Shown here one piece after another: positions 36,239 to 43,966 of a stretch of DNA of 64,000 nt (positions are counted from its first letter, which is position 1; the number at the start of each line of letters is the position of its first letter). Under the pieces are notes generated by a model. The model made no database searches and was not told where the DNA came from. It saw only the letters and a list, made by a program, of their open reading frames with translations. This stretch comes from CAIVVT01 sp963838205 (lineage in GTDB: Bacteria; Acidobacteriota; Terriglobia; Bryobacterales; Bryobacteraceae), in contig CAWIQF010000024.1 of the NCBI GenBank assembly GCA_963838205.1, positions 21,146-85,145 on the forward strand, given 5' to 3'. The position numbers and the translations under genes were made by a program.

Positions 36239-37909
36239 ATGTCAGATAAGAGGTTGCAGGTGATCCCGCTGGGCGGGCTGGGCGAGTTCGGGATGAACTG
36301 CCTGGCGCTGCGCTACGAGGATGACATCATCGTGATCGATGCGGGGATGATGTTCCCCGACGCGGAGCTGATGGGTGTGGACATCGTCACTCCCGATTTC
36401 ACCTATCTAGAAGAAAACAAAAAGTTTGTTCGTGCGCTGCTGCTGACGCACGGGCATGAGGACCACATTGGCGCGCTGCCGTTTCTGCTGACGGAGATCG
36501 ACATTCCGGTCTACGGCACGGCGTTCACGCTGGCGCTGGTGGAGCGGCGCTTGGAAGAGCACGAGATGCTCGACCAGGTCAAACTGCACCGGATCAAGCC
36601 CGGGCAGGTGGTCGAGATCGGGCCCTTCCAGGTTGAGTTCATCCACGTCACGCATTCCATTGTGAGCGCGGTGGCGCTGGCTATCACAACGCCGCTGGGG
36701 GTGGTGATTCACACCGGAGATTTCAAAGTAGATCCTACCCCTACCGACAACATTCTTTTCGACTTGCACACGCTGGCGAGCTATGGGAAGCGGGGCGTGC
36801 TGCTGCTGCTGTCCGATTCGACCAATGTCAACCGGCCGGGCTACACGCCCAGCGAACGGGCGGTGATGCCGCGCTTCGAGGAGATCTTCAATCGCGCCGA
36901 ACACCGCATCATCGTCTCCTGTTTTTCGAGCTCGATCCACCGTCTGCAACAGATTCTGGACATCTCGGCCGAAATGGGCCGGAAGGTCGCATTTCTGGGC
37001 CGCAGCATGTTGACGACGACGGAGATTGCGCACAGCCTGGGCCTGCTGCACATTCCCGACAACACGCTCATCCGCCCGCAGGACATCATGTCGATGCCGC
37101 GCAACCGCGTGGTGGTCGTGGTCTCCGGCACGCAGGGCGAACCGATGTCGGCGATGTCGCGAATCGCGGTAGACAGCCACAAGAACCTGTCGTTGGACAG
37201 CGGCGACATCGTGGTACTGAGCGCGCGCATGATTCCTGGAAACGAGAAGGGGATCGGGCGCATGCTGAACCACGTGGCGCGGCGCGGGTGCGAGGTGGTG
37301 GCGGGTTCGATGAATCCGCCGGTGCACGTTTCCGGGCACGGCTCGAGCGAAGAGCTGAAGCTGATGCTGAACCTGATCCGGCCGCGCTACTTCGTCCCGA
37401 TCCACGGCGAATACTGGCAGATGTCGAAGCACGCCAAGCTGGCCAGTCATTTGAAAACATTAGGTTTAGAGGAGACCTTCCTGCTCGAGAGCGGGCAGGT
37501 GCTGGAGATCGACCATCACGGCGCCCGCAAAGCCGGCAAGGTGACAGTGGGGCGCGTGTGCATCGACTCGGGCTCGATCGACGAGGTGGTCGAGGACATG
37601 GTGATCCGCGATCGGCGGCATCTCTCCGAGGACGGTTTCGTGATCCCGATCGTCTCCATGGACAAGAACACGGGGCGCGCGGACGGATTGCCGGAGATCG
37701 TGACCCGCGGCTTTGTGTCGCTGGATGAGGGCTCGGATCTGCTGGCGACGGCGCGGCAGGTGGTGGCGCGGACGATCGAGAATTCATCGCGCGAGGAGCG
37801 CACCGACTGGGGCGTGATGCAGGAAAAGATCCGCACGGACCTGAAGCGTTTCCTGCACAAAGAGACCTCGCGGCGGCCGCTGATCATGCCGGTGATTCTG
37901 GAGGCTTAG
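36239..37909 (+). CDS. rnj: Ribonuclease J
   Basis: 556 residues. A metallo-beta-lactamase/beta-CASP nuclease for mRNA decay and rRNA maturation. From ATG 36239 (MSDKRLQVIPLGGLGEFGMN) come the metal-binding motif LLTHGHEDHIGALPFLL, the His-containing HVTHSIVSA segment, HTGDFKVDPTPTDN, the beta-CASP region (CFSSSIHRLQQILDISAEMG), VVVSGTQGEPMSAMSRIA, VHVSGHGSSEELKLMLNLIR and VPIHGEYWQMSKHAKLA. The C-terminal domain is present and the length is typical. An in-frame extension upstream to 36161 has no family similarity. No strong ribosome-binding site precedes the ATG. Confidence 0.96.
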   Translation: MSDKRLQVIPLGGLGEFGMNCLALRYEDDIIVIDAGMMFPDAELMGVDIVTPDFTYLEENKKFVRALLLTHGHEDHIGALPFLLTEIDIPVYGTAFTLALVERRLEEHEMLDQVKLHRIKPGQVVEIGPFQVEFIHVTHSIVSAVALAITTPLGVVIHTGDFKVDPTPTDNILFDLHTLASYGKRGVLLLLSDSTNVNRPGYTPSERAVMPRFEEIFNRAEHRIIVSCFSSSIHRLQQILDISAEMGRKVAFLGRSMLTTTEIAHSLGLLHIPDNTLIRPQDIMSMPRNRVVVVVSGTQGEPMSAMSRIAVDSHKNLSLDSGDIVVLSARMIPGNEKGIGRMLNHVARRGCEVVAGSMNPPVHVSGHGSSEELKLMLNLIRPRYFVPIHGEYWQMSKHAKLASHLKTLGLEETFLLESGQVLEIDHHGARKAGKVTVGRVCIDSGSIDEVVEDMVIRDRRHLSEDGFVIPIVSMDKNTGRADGLPEIVTRGFVSLDEGSDLLATARQVVARTIENSSREERTDWGVMQEKIRTDLKRFLHKETSRRPLIMPVILEA

Positions 37910-37948
37910 CGGGTCGTTGCGCAAGGCCGAACATCCGCTCCCTGACGG

Positions 37949-38114
37949 TCGCGGCTCAGAAACACACGGGCGCGGCTCAGAAACACACGGTCGCGGCTCA
38001 GAAACACAACCGCTCCTTTCAGTCGCGGCTCCGTCACACGGGCGCGGCTCCGTCACACGGGCGCGGCTCCGTCACACGGGCGCGGCCCAGAAACGATGGT
38101 CGCGGCTCCGTCAC
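37949..38114. repeat. Short tandem repeat array (19-21 bp units)
   Basis: Between rnj and the next gene lie about seven units built on CGCGGCTC. Two kinds alternate: three with CGCGGCTCAGAAACACA (one ending in CCGCTCCTTTCA) and four of about 19 bp with CGCGGCTCCGTCACACGG or variants. A copy of its middle part (38005-38037) recurs at 63480-63512 with three mismatches, so it is a dispersed family. No function is evident. Confidence 0.75.
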
Positions 38115-38131
38115 TTTCCGGCTGAGGCGAT

Positions 38132-39520
38132 ATGGATTCTAGCTCGACACCCGAGCCGATTCCAGCGGCGTATCTGGAAGACGAATCGGGATTTACGGGC
38201 CACGGAGAGGGCCTGTTCCGCCCCGCCACAGCGCAGCAGGCGGCGGAGGTGCTGGCCGAGGCGGCGCGCACTCGAACGCCGGTCACGGTGTCGGGCGCGG
38301 GCACCGGCGTCGTCGGCGGACGAGTAGCCGAGGGCGGGTGGGTGCTCTCGACGGAGCGCTTCCGGAGGTTGGAAATCGGCTCCGGGATAGCGGTTGTCGG
38401 AGCTGGTGTTCTTCTTCACGATCTGCAACTTGCAGCAAAAACCTCAGGTCAATTCTATGCTCCGGATCCAACCGAATGGGGCGCCTCGATCGGCGGGACC
38501 ATCGCCACCAATGCCAGCGGATCGCGCAGTTTTCTGTATGGATCGACGCGCCGGCACCTGCTGAGCGTGACGGTGGCGCTGATGGACGGCACGGTGCGGA
38601 CATACGGGCGCGACGAAAGGCTCGATTTCGCGTACACGCCGCTGGCGGCGCCGCGCTGCCGGAAGCACACGGCTGGTTATTTTCTGCGGCAGAACAGCGG
38701 GTACCTCGAGCTCATTTGCGGTTCCGAAGGCACGCTGGCGGTGGTCCTGGAGGCGGAAGTGCAACTGCTGCCGCAGCCGAAGAGCCTGCTGAGCGGGGTG
38801 GTGTTCTTCCGGTCGGAGGAGGCGGCGCTGGATGCGGTGGATGCATGGCGCGAGATACCGCAGTTGCGCATGCTGGAGTTTTTCGACCCTCCATCGCTCG
38901 ACCTGCTGCGCGGCCCGTACCCGGAGATTCCTGCGGCGGCGCGCGCGGCGTTGCTGGTGGAGCAGATTGCCGATGGGCTGGAGGAAGACGCCGAGGAAGC
39001 GTGGCTGGAACGGATGGAGCGCTTCGGGGCGCTGGACGATTCGTGGTTCGGCACCACCGACGGGGAGCGCGAACGGTTCCGGGTATTCCGGCACAAGCTG
39101 CCGGAGGTGGTGAACGAGCGGATCAAGCGCAACGGCTTTCAGAAGATGGGCACCGATGCCGCGGTGCCGCTCGAGAAGAACCGTGAAATGATGCGCTGGT
39201 ACCGTCAGGTGTTGGATGAACAATTCCCGGACAAGGCCGTGATGTACGGGCACATCGGCGACTCGCACATGCATGTGAACGTGATGCCGGAGACGGAGGA
39301 CGACGCGCGGCGCGGGCGCGCTTTCCAATATGAATCGGCGCGGCAGGCGGTGGCGCTGGGTGGCACTGTCAGCGCGGAGCACGGGCTGGGGAAAAAGAAG
39401 GCGCACTTCCTGGAGCTCGAATTCACACCGGCCGAGATCCAGGCGATGTGCGACGTGAAGCGGCATTTCGATCCGCAGTGGCTGCTGGGACGGGGCAATC
39501 TGCTGCCGCTGCCGGATTAG
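38132..39520 (+). CDS. FAD-binding oxidase/linked C-terminal domain protein (GlcD/lactate dehydrogenase type)
   Basis: 462 residues of the VAO/PCMH flavoprotein family. The FAD-binding half holds TPVTVSGAGTGVVGGRVAEG (pyrophosphate loop), FYAPDPTEWGASIGGTIATN and LICGSEGTLAVVLEAEVQLL. The C-terminal cap ends with VMYGHIGDSHMHVNVMPETE, SAEHGLGKKKAHFLEL and the usual MCDVKRHFDPQWLLGRGNLL. It probably oxidises a 2-hydroxy acid such as glycolate or lactate. The substrate cannot be told from sequence. No GlcE or GlcF subunit is adjacent, so it may act alone. The start at 38132 follows a GAGG. Confidence 0.88.
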   Translation: MDSSSTPEPIPAAYLEDESGFTGHGEGLFRPATAQQAAEVLAEAARTRTPVTVSGAGTGVVGGRVAEGGWVLSTERFRRLEIGSGIAVVGAGVLLHDLQLAAKTSGQFYAPDPTEWGASIGGTIATNASGSRSFLYGSTRRHLLSVTVALMDGTVRTYGRDERLDFAYTPLAAPRCRKHTAGYFLRQNSGYLELICGSEGTLAVVLEAEVQLLPQPKSLLSGVVFFRSEEAALDAVDAWREIPQLRMLEFFDPPSLDLLRGPYPEIPAAARAALLVEQIADGLEEDAEEAWLERMERFGALDDSWFGTTDGERERFRVFRHKLPEVVNERIKRNGFQKMGTDAAVPLEKNREMMRWYRQVLDEQFPDKAVMYGHIGDSHMHVNVMPETEDDARRGRAFQYESARQAVALGGTVSAEHGLGKKKAHFLELEFTPAEIQAMCDVKRHFDPQWLLGRGNLLPLPD

Positions 39521-39577
39521 AAACGGACACGCGCGGAGCGGTTCCGTTTTGTCCCAGTGGAGTGTCTCAGGCAAGAG

Positions 39578-39619
39578 CTGACAATGCCGACCGAGCGTCT
39601 GACAATGCCGACCGAGCGT
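39578..39619. repeat. 21 bp tandem duplication beside a palindromic repeat
   Basis: CTGACAATGCCGACCGAGCGT occurs twice in direct succession (39578-39598 and 39599-39619), 58 bp after the oxidase gene. It is followed at once by GGCAGGCATGAGTGCCTGCG (39638-39657), a word with palindromic arms (AGGCA/TGCCT). The rest of 39521-39787 has no gene. A dispersed intergenic repeat is likely. Confidence 0.65.
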
Positions 39620-39787
39620 CAACACGAGTGTTAACGCGGCAGGCATGAGTGCCTGCGCCACGGTGAATAGCCGGTGATCGTCGGAGGCTCTGCGGGACAT
39701 GATGCTAGCGTTGCCTGCGGGCTGCCTGGCGAGTGCGCTTTGGAGTAGATTGGTCTATCCGGAATCCGGAGCCTGGAGAAGACCGCC

Positions 39788-41017
39788 ATGACCCGCCGCA
39801 CACTGCTCAAGATTCTCGCGGCCGCGCCCGCCGCGCCGCTGTTTCCCGCCTTCGGCGCGCTGGCCGCGCCCAGCGCGGGCAAGTTGAAAATCAGCGCGAT
39901 CAAGGCGCTGGGGATGCAGCCCGCGACGGCCGCGGGCAACTGCCTGATCCGCGTGGAGACGGACGGCGGCCTGTACGGTATCGGCGAGGCGGGCAGCACG
40001 GGGCCGATGGCGCGGGCGCGTATTCAGACCATGGAGCGGCTCCTGATCGGCAAAGATCCGCTGAGCATCGAAAAACATTTCTTCGAGATGACGTCGTTGA
40101 TGCACACCTACATCGCGCACATCCCGACCATCAGCGGGATCGACATGGCGCTATGGGACCTGGCCGGCAAGGTCCTCGACCGGCCGGTGTACGAGCTGTT
40201 GGGCGGGCCGTTTCGCGAGGCCGTGATGATGTACTCGCACGGCGACGGCTTCGACATGCTGGACATGGGCGCGTGCCGCGCCTGGGCGGCGATGGTGAAG
40301 TCGCGGCCGGAGGGTTTCAAAGCCTACAAGAACAGCATCAACACGGTGCTCGGCGTGCCGGCGGCGCGCTACGCCAACACCCTCACGCACGACGATCTGA
40401 AGAAGATTCGTACGGCCTACACCAATTGCCGCGAGGCCGTGGGCGACGAGATCGACATCGCGGTGCACTGCCACAACGAATTCGATACGCCCAGCGCGAT
40501 CGCCGTGGCCAAGGCCGTCGAGCCGATGGACCCGCTGTTCATCGAAGACGCGCTGAACCCGCCCTTCTCGGAGGGTTGGATGGCGTTGAGGCGCTCGACG
40601 CGCATTCCGCTGCTGACGGGCGAAAAGCTGGAGTTGGTGCGCGGCTTCAAGCCGTTCCTCGACACGCAGGCGGTGGACTTCGTGCATCCGGACCTGGCGT
40701 TCGCGGGCGGACTCACCGGCACGCGCAAGATCGCCGACTACGCCGCGCTGACGCGGACGCCGGTGGCGCTGCACAATGTGGGGACGCTGGTGCTGACGCA
40801 CGCGTCGGCGCACTTCGCCGCGTCAATCCAGAATTTCTATCGCAGTGAAAGCGCGCTCGGGCACCCGGCGCATTACGTGGAGCAGATGGCGGCGTCGAAC
40901 CCGCCGCAGGTCCGCAACAGCCTGCTGCCGCTGCCCAAGGGCGCGGGGCTGGGTCTGGATCTGAACGTGGATTTCCTGAAGAAATACATGGCCGAGGGCG
41001 AGACGTGGTGGGGGTAG
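39788..41017 (+). CDS. Tat-exported mandelate racemase/muconate lactonizing enzyme family protein
   Basis: 409 residues of the enolase superfamily. A twin-arginine-like leader (MTRRTLLKILAAAPAAPLFP) precedes the N-terminal capping domain (IKALGMQPATAAGNCLIRVE) and the barrel domain. Metal-ligand candidates are the acidic positions in HCHNEFD, LFIEDALNPP and LLTGEKLELV, followed by GGLTGTRKIADYAALTRTPV. The first ligand position is replaced by a His-rich HCHNE segment rather than the usual D-x-N, as in some dehydratase subgroups. It probably acts on a sugar acid. The substrate is unknown. A GGAG ribosome-binding site precedes the ATG. Confidence 0.85.
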   Translation: MTRRTLLKILAAAPAAPLFPAFGALAAPSAGKLKISAIKALGMQPATAAGNCLIRVETDGGLYGIGEAGSTGPMARARIQTMERLLIGKDPLSIEKHFFEMTSLMHTYIAHIPTISGIDMALWDLAGKVLDRPVYELLGGPFREAVMMYSHGDGFDMLDMGACRAWAAMVKSRPEGFKAYKNSINTVLGVPAARYANTLTHDDLKKIRTAYTNCREAVGDEIDIAVHCHNEFDTPSAIAVAKAVEPMDPLFIEDALNPPFSEGWMALRRSTRIPLLTGEKLELVRGFKPFLDTQAVDFVHPDLAFAGGLTGTRKIADYAALTRTPVALHNVGTLVLTHASAHFAASIQNFYRSESALGHPAHYVEQMAASNPPQVRNSLLPLPKGAGLGLDLNVDFLKKYMAEGETWWG

Positions 41018-41299
41018 AGTAGCTCGCAGGGGGTGCGCAGCGGCTCGCTCCAGCAAGTCGTGTGACCCTCCCTGGGGGAGACGCGCCCATGGCGCGCGGA
41101 TACTCAAGAACGAAAAATGCGGAACAAAACCAAGTTGTATGTTGTTTGATTATTATCAATGGCTTAAGGCTTATCTTTCGGCCATTTCTTGACCACAGGC
41201 AGAGGGTCTGAAACCGCGAGCGCCGCGCCGAGAGAAGTGGACCGCCCAATTGAGTGTAGGTCCGTTGTCAGGGGGGGCTGCGAAGCACGTGATTTATCC

Positions 41300-41328
41300 T
41301 TGACGGAGACTGGTTTATGTCATAAACT
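41300..41328 (+). promoter_or_regulatory. Promoter TTGACG-17 nt-TAAACT, predicted leaderless start
   Basis: TTGACG (41300-41305) and TAAACT (41323-41328) lie seven bases before the ATG at 41336, so the expected start site is at or one base before the start codon. The rest of the 318 bp gap (41018-41335) has an AT-rich patch around 41115-41180 and no gene. Confidence 0.6.
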
Positions 41329-41335
41329 ACAATAC

Positions 41336-42037
41336 ATGGCGGACCAAACCTCGTGCGATTCGCCCGGCCGCAAAGCTGCCGCGTATTGGTTCATCGACGG
41401 GTTGCCGGAAATTGTCGTCAGCCTGATCTTTATCGCGATGGGGTGTGGCCATCTCTATCTCAACGACGCCCATCTTCACCCGAGGTGGGTCCGCGCGACG
41501 ATGGTGGCCATCGACGTGGCGTTGGTCGTGGTCATCCTGGTATTCGGCCGATCGATGGATCTGTTCCTGAAGTCCCGGATCACTTTTCCGAGGACCGGCT
41601 ATGTGCGGCCTCCGTGCGACTGGCGAGAGGACCCAGATCAGGAGACCGTCGTGAGCCTCGGGTTGACGAGCGAAAGCCGCCCGCCAAACCAAAATGTCAC
41701 ACGTTTCACCTCGTCGATTTTCGCTGCGGTGGTCCTGGCGCAAGTACTCGCCGGAGTGATCGCAAGGCCCATCGGGTTGGCAATTGCGATGTCGTCAGCG
41801 GCAATCCTGCTGTACGTGCTGCGCCGCCACAGTGAGCGACCGTACCATTGGGCAGCGGTTCTCTTGCTCCCTCTCGCCGGAATTGCCGCGATGCGGCTGC
41901 CAATGGGAGCGGACGACTATCCTTGGGCCGCGACTCTGATCGGAGGCGCCTGGCTTGCTTTGCAGGGCGCCTGGAGGCTGATCGGCTATGTGCGCCGGTA
42001 TTCGCGGCACGCACCGCTGGAGAGCGTACGGCCGTGA
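41336..42037 (+). CDS. Integral membrane protein, unknown function
   Basis: 233 residues from ATG 41336 (MADQTSCDSPGRKAAAYWFI). Five or six hydrophobic segments are visible: GLPEIVVSLIFIAMGCGHLY, TMVAIDVALVVVILVFGRSM, SIFAAVVLAQVLAGVIARPI, LAIAMSSAAILLYVL, WAAVLLLPLAGIAAM and ATLIGGAWLALQGAWRLIGY. There is a cytoplasm-like loop of about 50 residues after the second. No family is recognised with confidence. The stop overlaps the next gene's GTG start (GTGA), so it is translationally coupled to a winged-helix regulator, an arrangement seen for small membrane-protein/regulator pairs. No ribosome-binding site is seen, in line with the leaderless promoter. Confidence 0.75.
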   Translation: MADQTSCDSPGRKAAAYWFIDGLPEIVVSLIFIAMGCGHLYLNDAHLHPRWVRATMVAIDVALVVVILVFGRSMDLFLKSRITFPRTGYVRPPCDWREDPDQETVVSLGLTSESRPPNQNVTRFTSSIFAAVVLAQVLAGVIARPIGLAIAMSSAAILLYVLRRHSERPYHWAAVLLLPLAGIAAMRLPMGADDYPWAATLIGGAWLALQGAWRLIGYVRRYSRHAPLESVRP

Positions 42038-42357
42038 ATGAGCGCATTCGCGAGCTCTCGCAGCTCGACCGGCTGGTCCACGAGCCTGCCCGGCTCCAGA
42101 TCCTGATGTTTCTGGAGGAGGTGGGAGAGGCGGACTTTCTCTACCTGCAGCGTGAGGGAGGATTCACGCAGGGAAATCTCTCGGGTCATCTCTCCAGGCT
42201 GGAAGATGCGGGTTACGTCCAAATCCGGAAGATGTTCAAGGGCAAGACGCCGCTCACAGTCTGCGCGCTCACGCCGAGTGGCGAGGTAGCGCTGGACGCC
42301 TATCGCCGGCAGATGTTCGGGATCTTATCGGAAGGCCAAGAATCGAAGCCTGCTTAA
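42034..42357 (+). CDS. Winged-helix transcriptional regulator
   Basis: 107 residues from the GTG at 42034, which overlaps the preceding stop. The sequence is a compact winged helix of the ArsR/MarR-like DNA-binding type: LDRLVHEPARLQILMFLEEV, a recognition segment REGGFTQGNLSGHLSRLEDA and the wing YVQIRKMFKGKTPLTVCALT with PSGEVALDAYRRQM. No metal-binding cysteines are present, so it is not a metal sensor of the classic ArsR kind. Coupling to the membrane protein suggests that it regulates that operon or responds to the same signal. Confidence 0.85.
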   Translation: MNERIRELSQLDRLVHEPARLQILMFLEEVGEADFLYLQREGGFTQGNLSGHLSRLEDAGYVQIRKMFKGKTPLTVCALTPSGEVALDAYRRQMFGILSEGQESKPA

Positions 42358-42420
42358 GCCGCTGATGCCTGTAGGAAGATTCGGGGGGCCGGGGCCACGT
42401 CATAGGTGTAGTGTAAAAGT

Positions 42421-42966
42421 TTGGTTACAGATCCGGCCGAAGTGCGCCGCCTGACCGAATGGAAGGAAGCGGAGAACGTGCGCTTCCGGCGCTACCTGCA
42501 TGCACGCCACCACGACCGGGTTGAGCCGTTCCAAATCATTGCCAGCAAGATCGAAGCGCAGATCGATTGCACCGCGTGCGCCAACTGTTGCCGCGAGATG
42601 ATCGTCGAAGTGAATCAGGCCGATCTCGAGGCCATCGCGGCCCACCTCAACCTGAGCGTCGAGGACATGCGGCTGAAACACACCAGCGCCGACCCGGACG
42701 ATTCGCGCCAGCGTGTTTTACGCAACGCGCGCGATGCCTGCACGTTCCTCGACGGCAAGCTGTGCCTGATCTACGAAGCACGGCCGGCGGCGTGCCGCCA
42801 CTTCCCGCACGCGCACCCCGGAGAGCATTCGTTGGGCGCGCGCATCGAGTCGGCGTGCCGGCACGCGGCGGTCTGCCCGATCCTCTACAACGCGCTGGAG
42901 GAGTACAAGCATCAGTCGGGGTACCACGAGCGTGGAGGCTCGGCGGCAGCTTACGCGGGCGGCTGA
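42421..42966 (+). CDS. YkgJ-family Cys-rich (zinc/iron-chelating) protein
   Basis: About 181 residues, probably from the TTG at 42421, since no ATG or GTG is nearby in frame. The CxxCxxCC motif (DCTACANCCREM) and the following CTFLDGKLCLIYEARPAACR with FPHAHP define the YkgJ/UPF0153 family, predicted to bind a metal or an iron-sulfur cluster through its conserved cysteines. A further Cys pair lies in SACRHAAVCPIL. Function unknown. It lies 63 bp after the winged-helix gene on the same strand but with its own AT-richer upstream region. Confidence 0.85.
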   Translation: MVTDPAEVRRLTEWKEAENVRFRRYLHARHHDRVEPFQIIASKIEAQIDCTACANCCREMIVEVNQADLEAIAAHLNLSVEDMRLKHTSADPDDSRQRVLRNARDACTFLDGKLCLIYEARPAACRHFPHAHPGEHSLGARIESACRHAAVCPILYNALEEYKHQSGYHERGGSAAAYAGG

Positions 42967-43061
42967 TCAGCTCCGCTCTTCGTGATTGGAATCCACGCCC
43001 GTGCCGCCCGTGCGGCGGTCAGCGATCCACGCAGGAAGTTGCGTCGAGTAGCGGGGGACAT
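42951..43061 (-). pseudogene. Remnant of a Tat-exported protein (leader only)
   Basis: On the minus strand an AGGAA ribosome-binding site precedes ATG 43061, opening MSPATRRNFLRGSLTAARAA, a good twin-arginine leader start (TRRNFL). The frame then runs only 16 more residues (RAWIPITKSGADQPPA) before a stop, overlapping the end of the YkgJ gene. This looks like the 5' stump of a deleted gene. It could also be a real short peptide, but the loss of the hydrophobic core and mature part argues for a remnant. Confidence 0.4.
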
Positions 43062-43218
43062 GTGATTTCCTTTCGAAGCTGTTCCTAATAGTGTCAAAAA
43101 CGCTGGGCCCAAGTCGCAGCTTGAACCAAGTTCTTGCAGGTTCTCCGAATGTGTTCCACGGCCTTCGCTCAGAGGCTGGTTGTGCGGCAGCCCGCGACCA
43201 TGCGCGATATGGGGAACT

Positions 43219-43530
43219 TCACGCCGCGGGCTGCGGCTCGGCCGGCACAGCGCTGCGCCTCGGAATTCGCAGTATCGCTTTGCCGCTCTGCTGGCGGGCC
43301 AGATCCAGCACATAGGCGCTCTGAAGGTTCATCCAGAAATCGGGCGACGTGCCGAAATAGCGGCCGAGACGCAGGGCGGTGTCCGCCGTGATGTTCCGCT
43401 TCCCGGCCAGCAACTGATAGAGCCGGTTGGGCGGCACTTCGATCAGGTCGGCCAGCCTCTTCGCCGAAAGGCCAATCTCCTGCAACTCGTCGGCGAGGAT
43501 TTCGCCAGGGTGAATGGGTGTGCGTGCCAT
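43219..43530 (-). CDS. higA: HigA-family antitoxin (XRE-type addiction module)
   Basis: 103 residues. The HigA/VapI signature HPGEILADELQEIGLSAKRL ADLIEVPPNRLYQLLAGKRN is a helix-turn-helix, followed by ITADTALRLGRYFGTSPDFW MNLQSAYVLDLA. It neutralises the adjacent HigB toxin and represses the operon. It starts 17 bp after the higB stop (toxin first, as is usual for higBA). The C-terminal tail, RIPRRSAVPAEPQPAA, is longer than in minimal HigA. Confidence 0.92.
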   Translation of the reverse strand: MARTPIHPGEILADELQEIGLSAKRLADLIEVPPNRLYQLLAGKRNITADTALRLGRYFGTSPDFWMNLQSAYVLDLARQQSGKAILRIPRRSAVPAEPQPAA

Positions 43531-43547
43531 GGTCTTCTTCTTCCGAT

Positions 43548-43832
43548 TTAGTGGTAGTCGACAATTTCAACGCTGGATGGGCCGGGCTCATCCTTCGGCC
43601 ACTTAAAACAAATGCGCCACTGGTCGTTAATCCGAATGGAATACCATCCTTTGCGGTCTCCCTTCAGGGCTTCCAAATGGTTGGAGTTGAGCGCGGCAAG
43701 CTCACCCAACGAGAGAGCGGCGTCGAGAATCCGCAAACGCTTCTCGGCCTGGCGCCTGAACGGCTCCCACTGGCGGACCTTTTCACCAGCGGCGAGACGT
43801 TCCGTGTTCCTATCGCGGTAACTCGCGATCAT
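43548..43832 (-). CDS. higB: HigB/RelE-type toxin of the type II addiction module
   Basis: 94 residues with the RelE-like fold: MIASYRDRNTERLAAGEKVR, the helix KRLRILDAALSLGELAALNS, LEALKGDRKGWYSIRINDQW RICFKW, and ending SSVEIVDYH, a typical HigB end. HigB is a ribosome-dependent mRNA endonuclease; the Arg/Lys-rich RINDQWRICFKW strand is the usual catalytic surface. It is the first gene of the pair, and a strong promoter lies 14 bp upstream. Confidence 0.92.
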   Translation of the reverse strand: MIASYRDRNTERLAAGEKVRQWEPFRRQAEKRLRILDAALSLGELAALNSNHLEALKGDRKGWYSIRINDQWRICFKWPKDEPGPSSVEIVDYH

Positions 43833-43846
43833 CCAGTCTCGGCACC

Positions 43847-43875
43847 ATTATAGACGCGTGACGTCAAATGTACAA
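43847..43875 (-). promoter_or_regulatory. higBA promoter with internal palindrome
   Basis: On the minus strand, TTGTAC (43875-43870), a 17 nt spacer and a perfect TATAAT (43852-43847) predict a start about 8 nt before the higB ATG. The spacer contains TGACGTCA and ACGCGT, overlapping palindromic words that fit a HigA autorepression site. Confidence 0.7.
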
Positions 43876-43966
43876 TTTCGATTATTTCGCCGCCCCCTCG
43901 AAGGGAGCGCATGTTCTCCGTTGAGAGCGGGCGATCAATGCACAGGCCGGCGGCCCGCAGAGGGGC

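Noticed and set aside
37784..38056. Minus-strand frame rich in SEPRP repeats
   Set aside because: It is the translation of the CGCGGCTC tandem repeat and the end of rnj. It has no promoter or ribosome-binding site.
37949..38114. CRISPR array
   Set aside because: Units are directly adjacent without unique spacers of 30 bp or more, and no cas gene is near.
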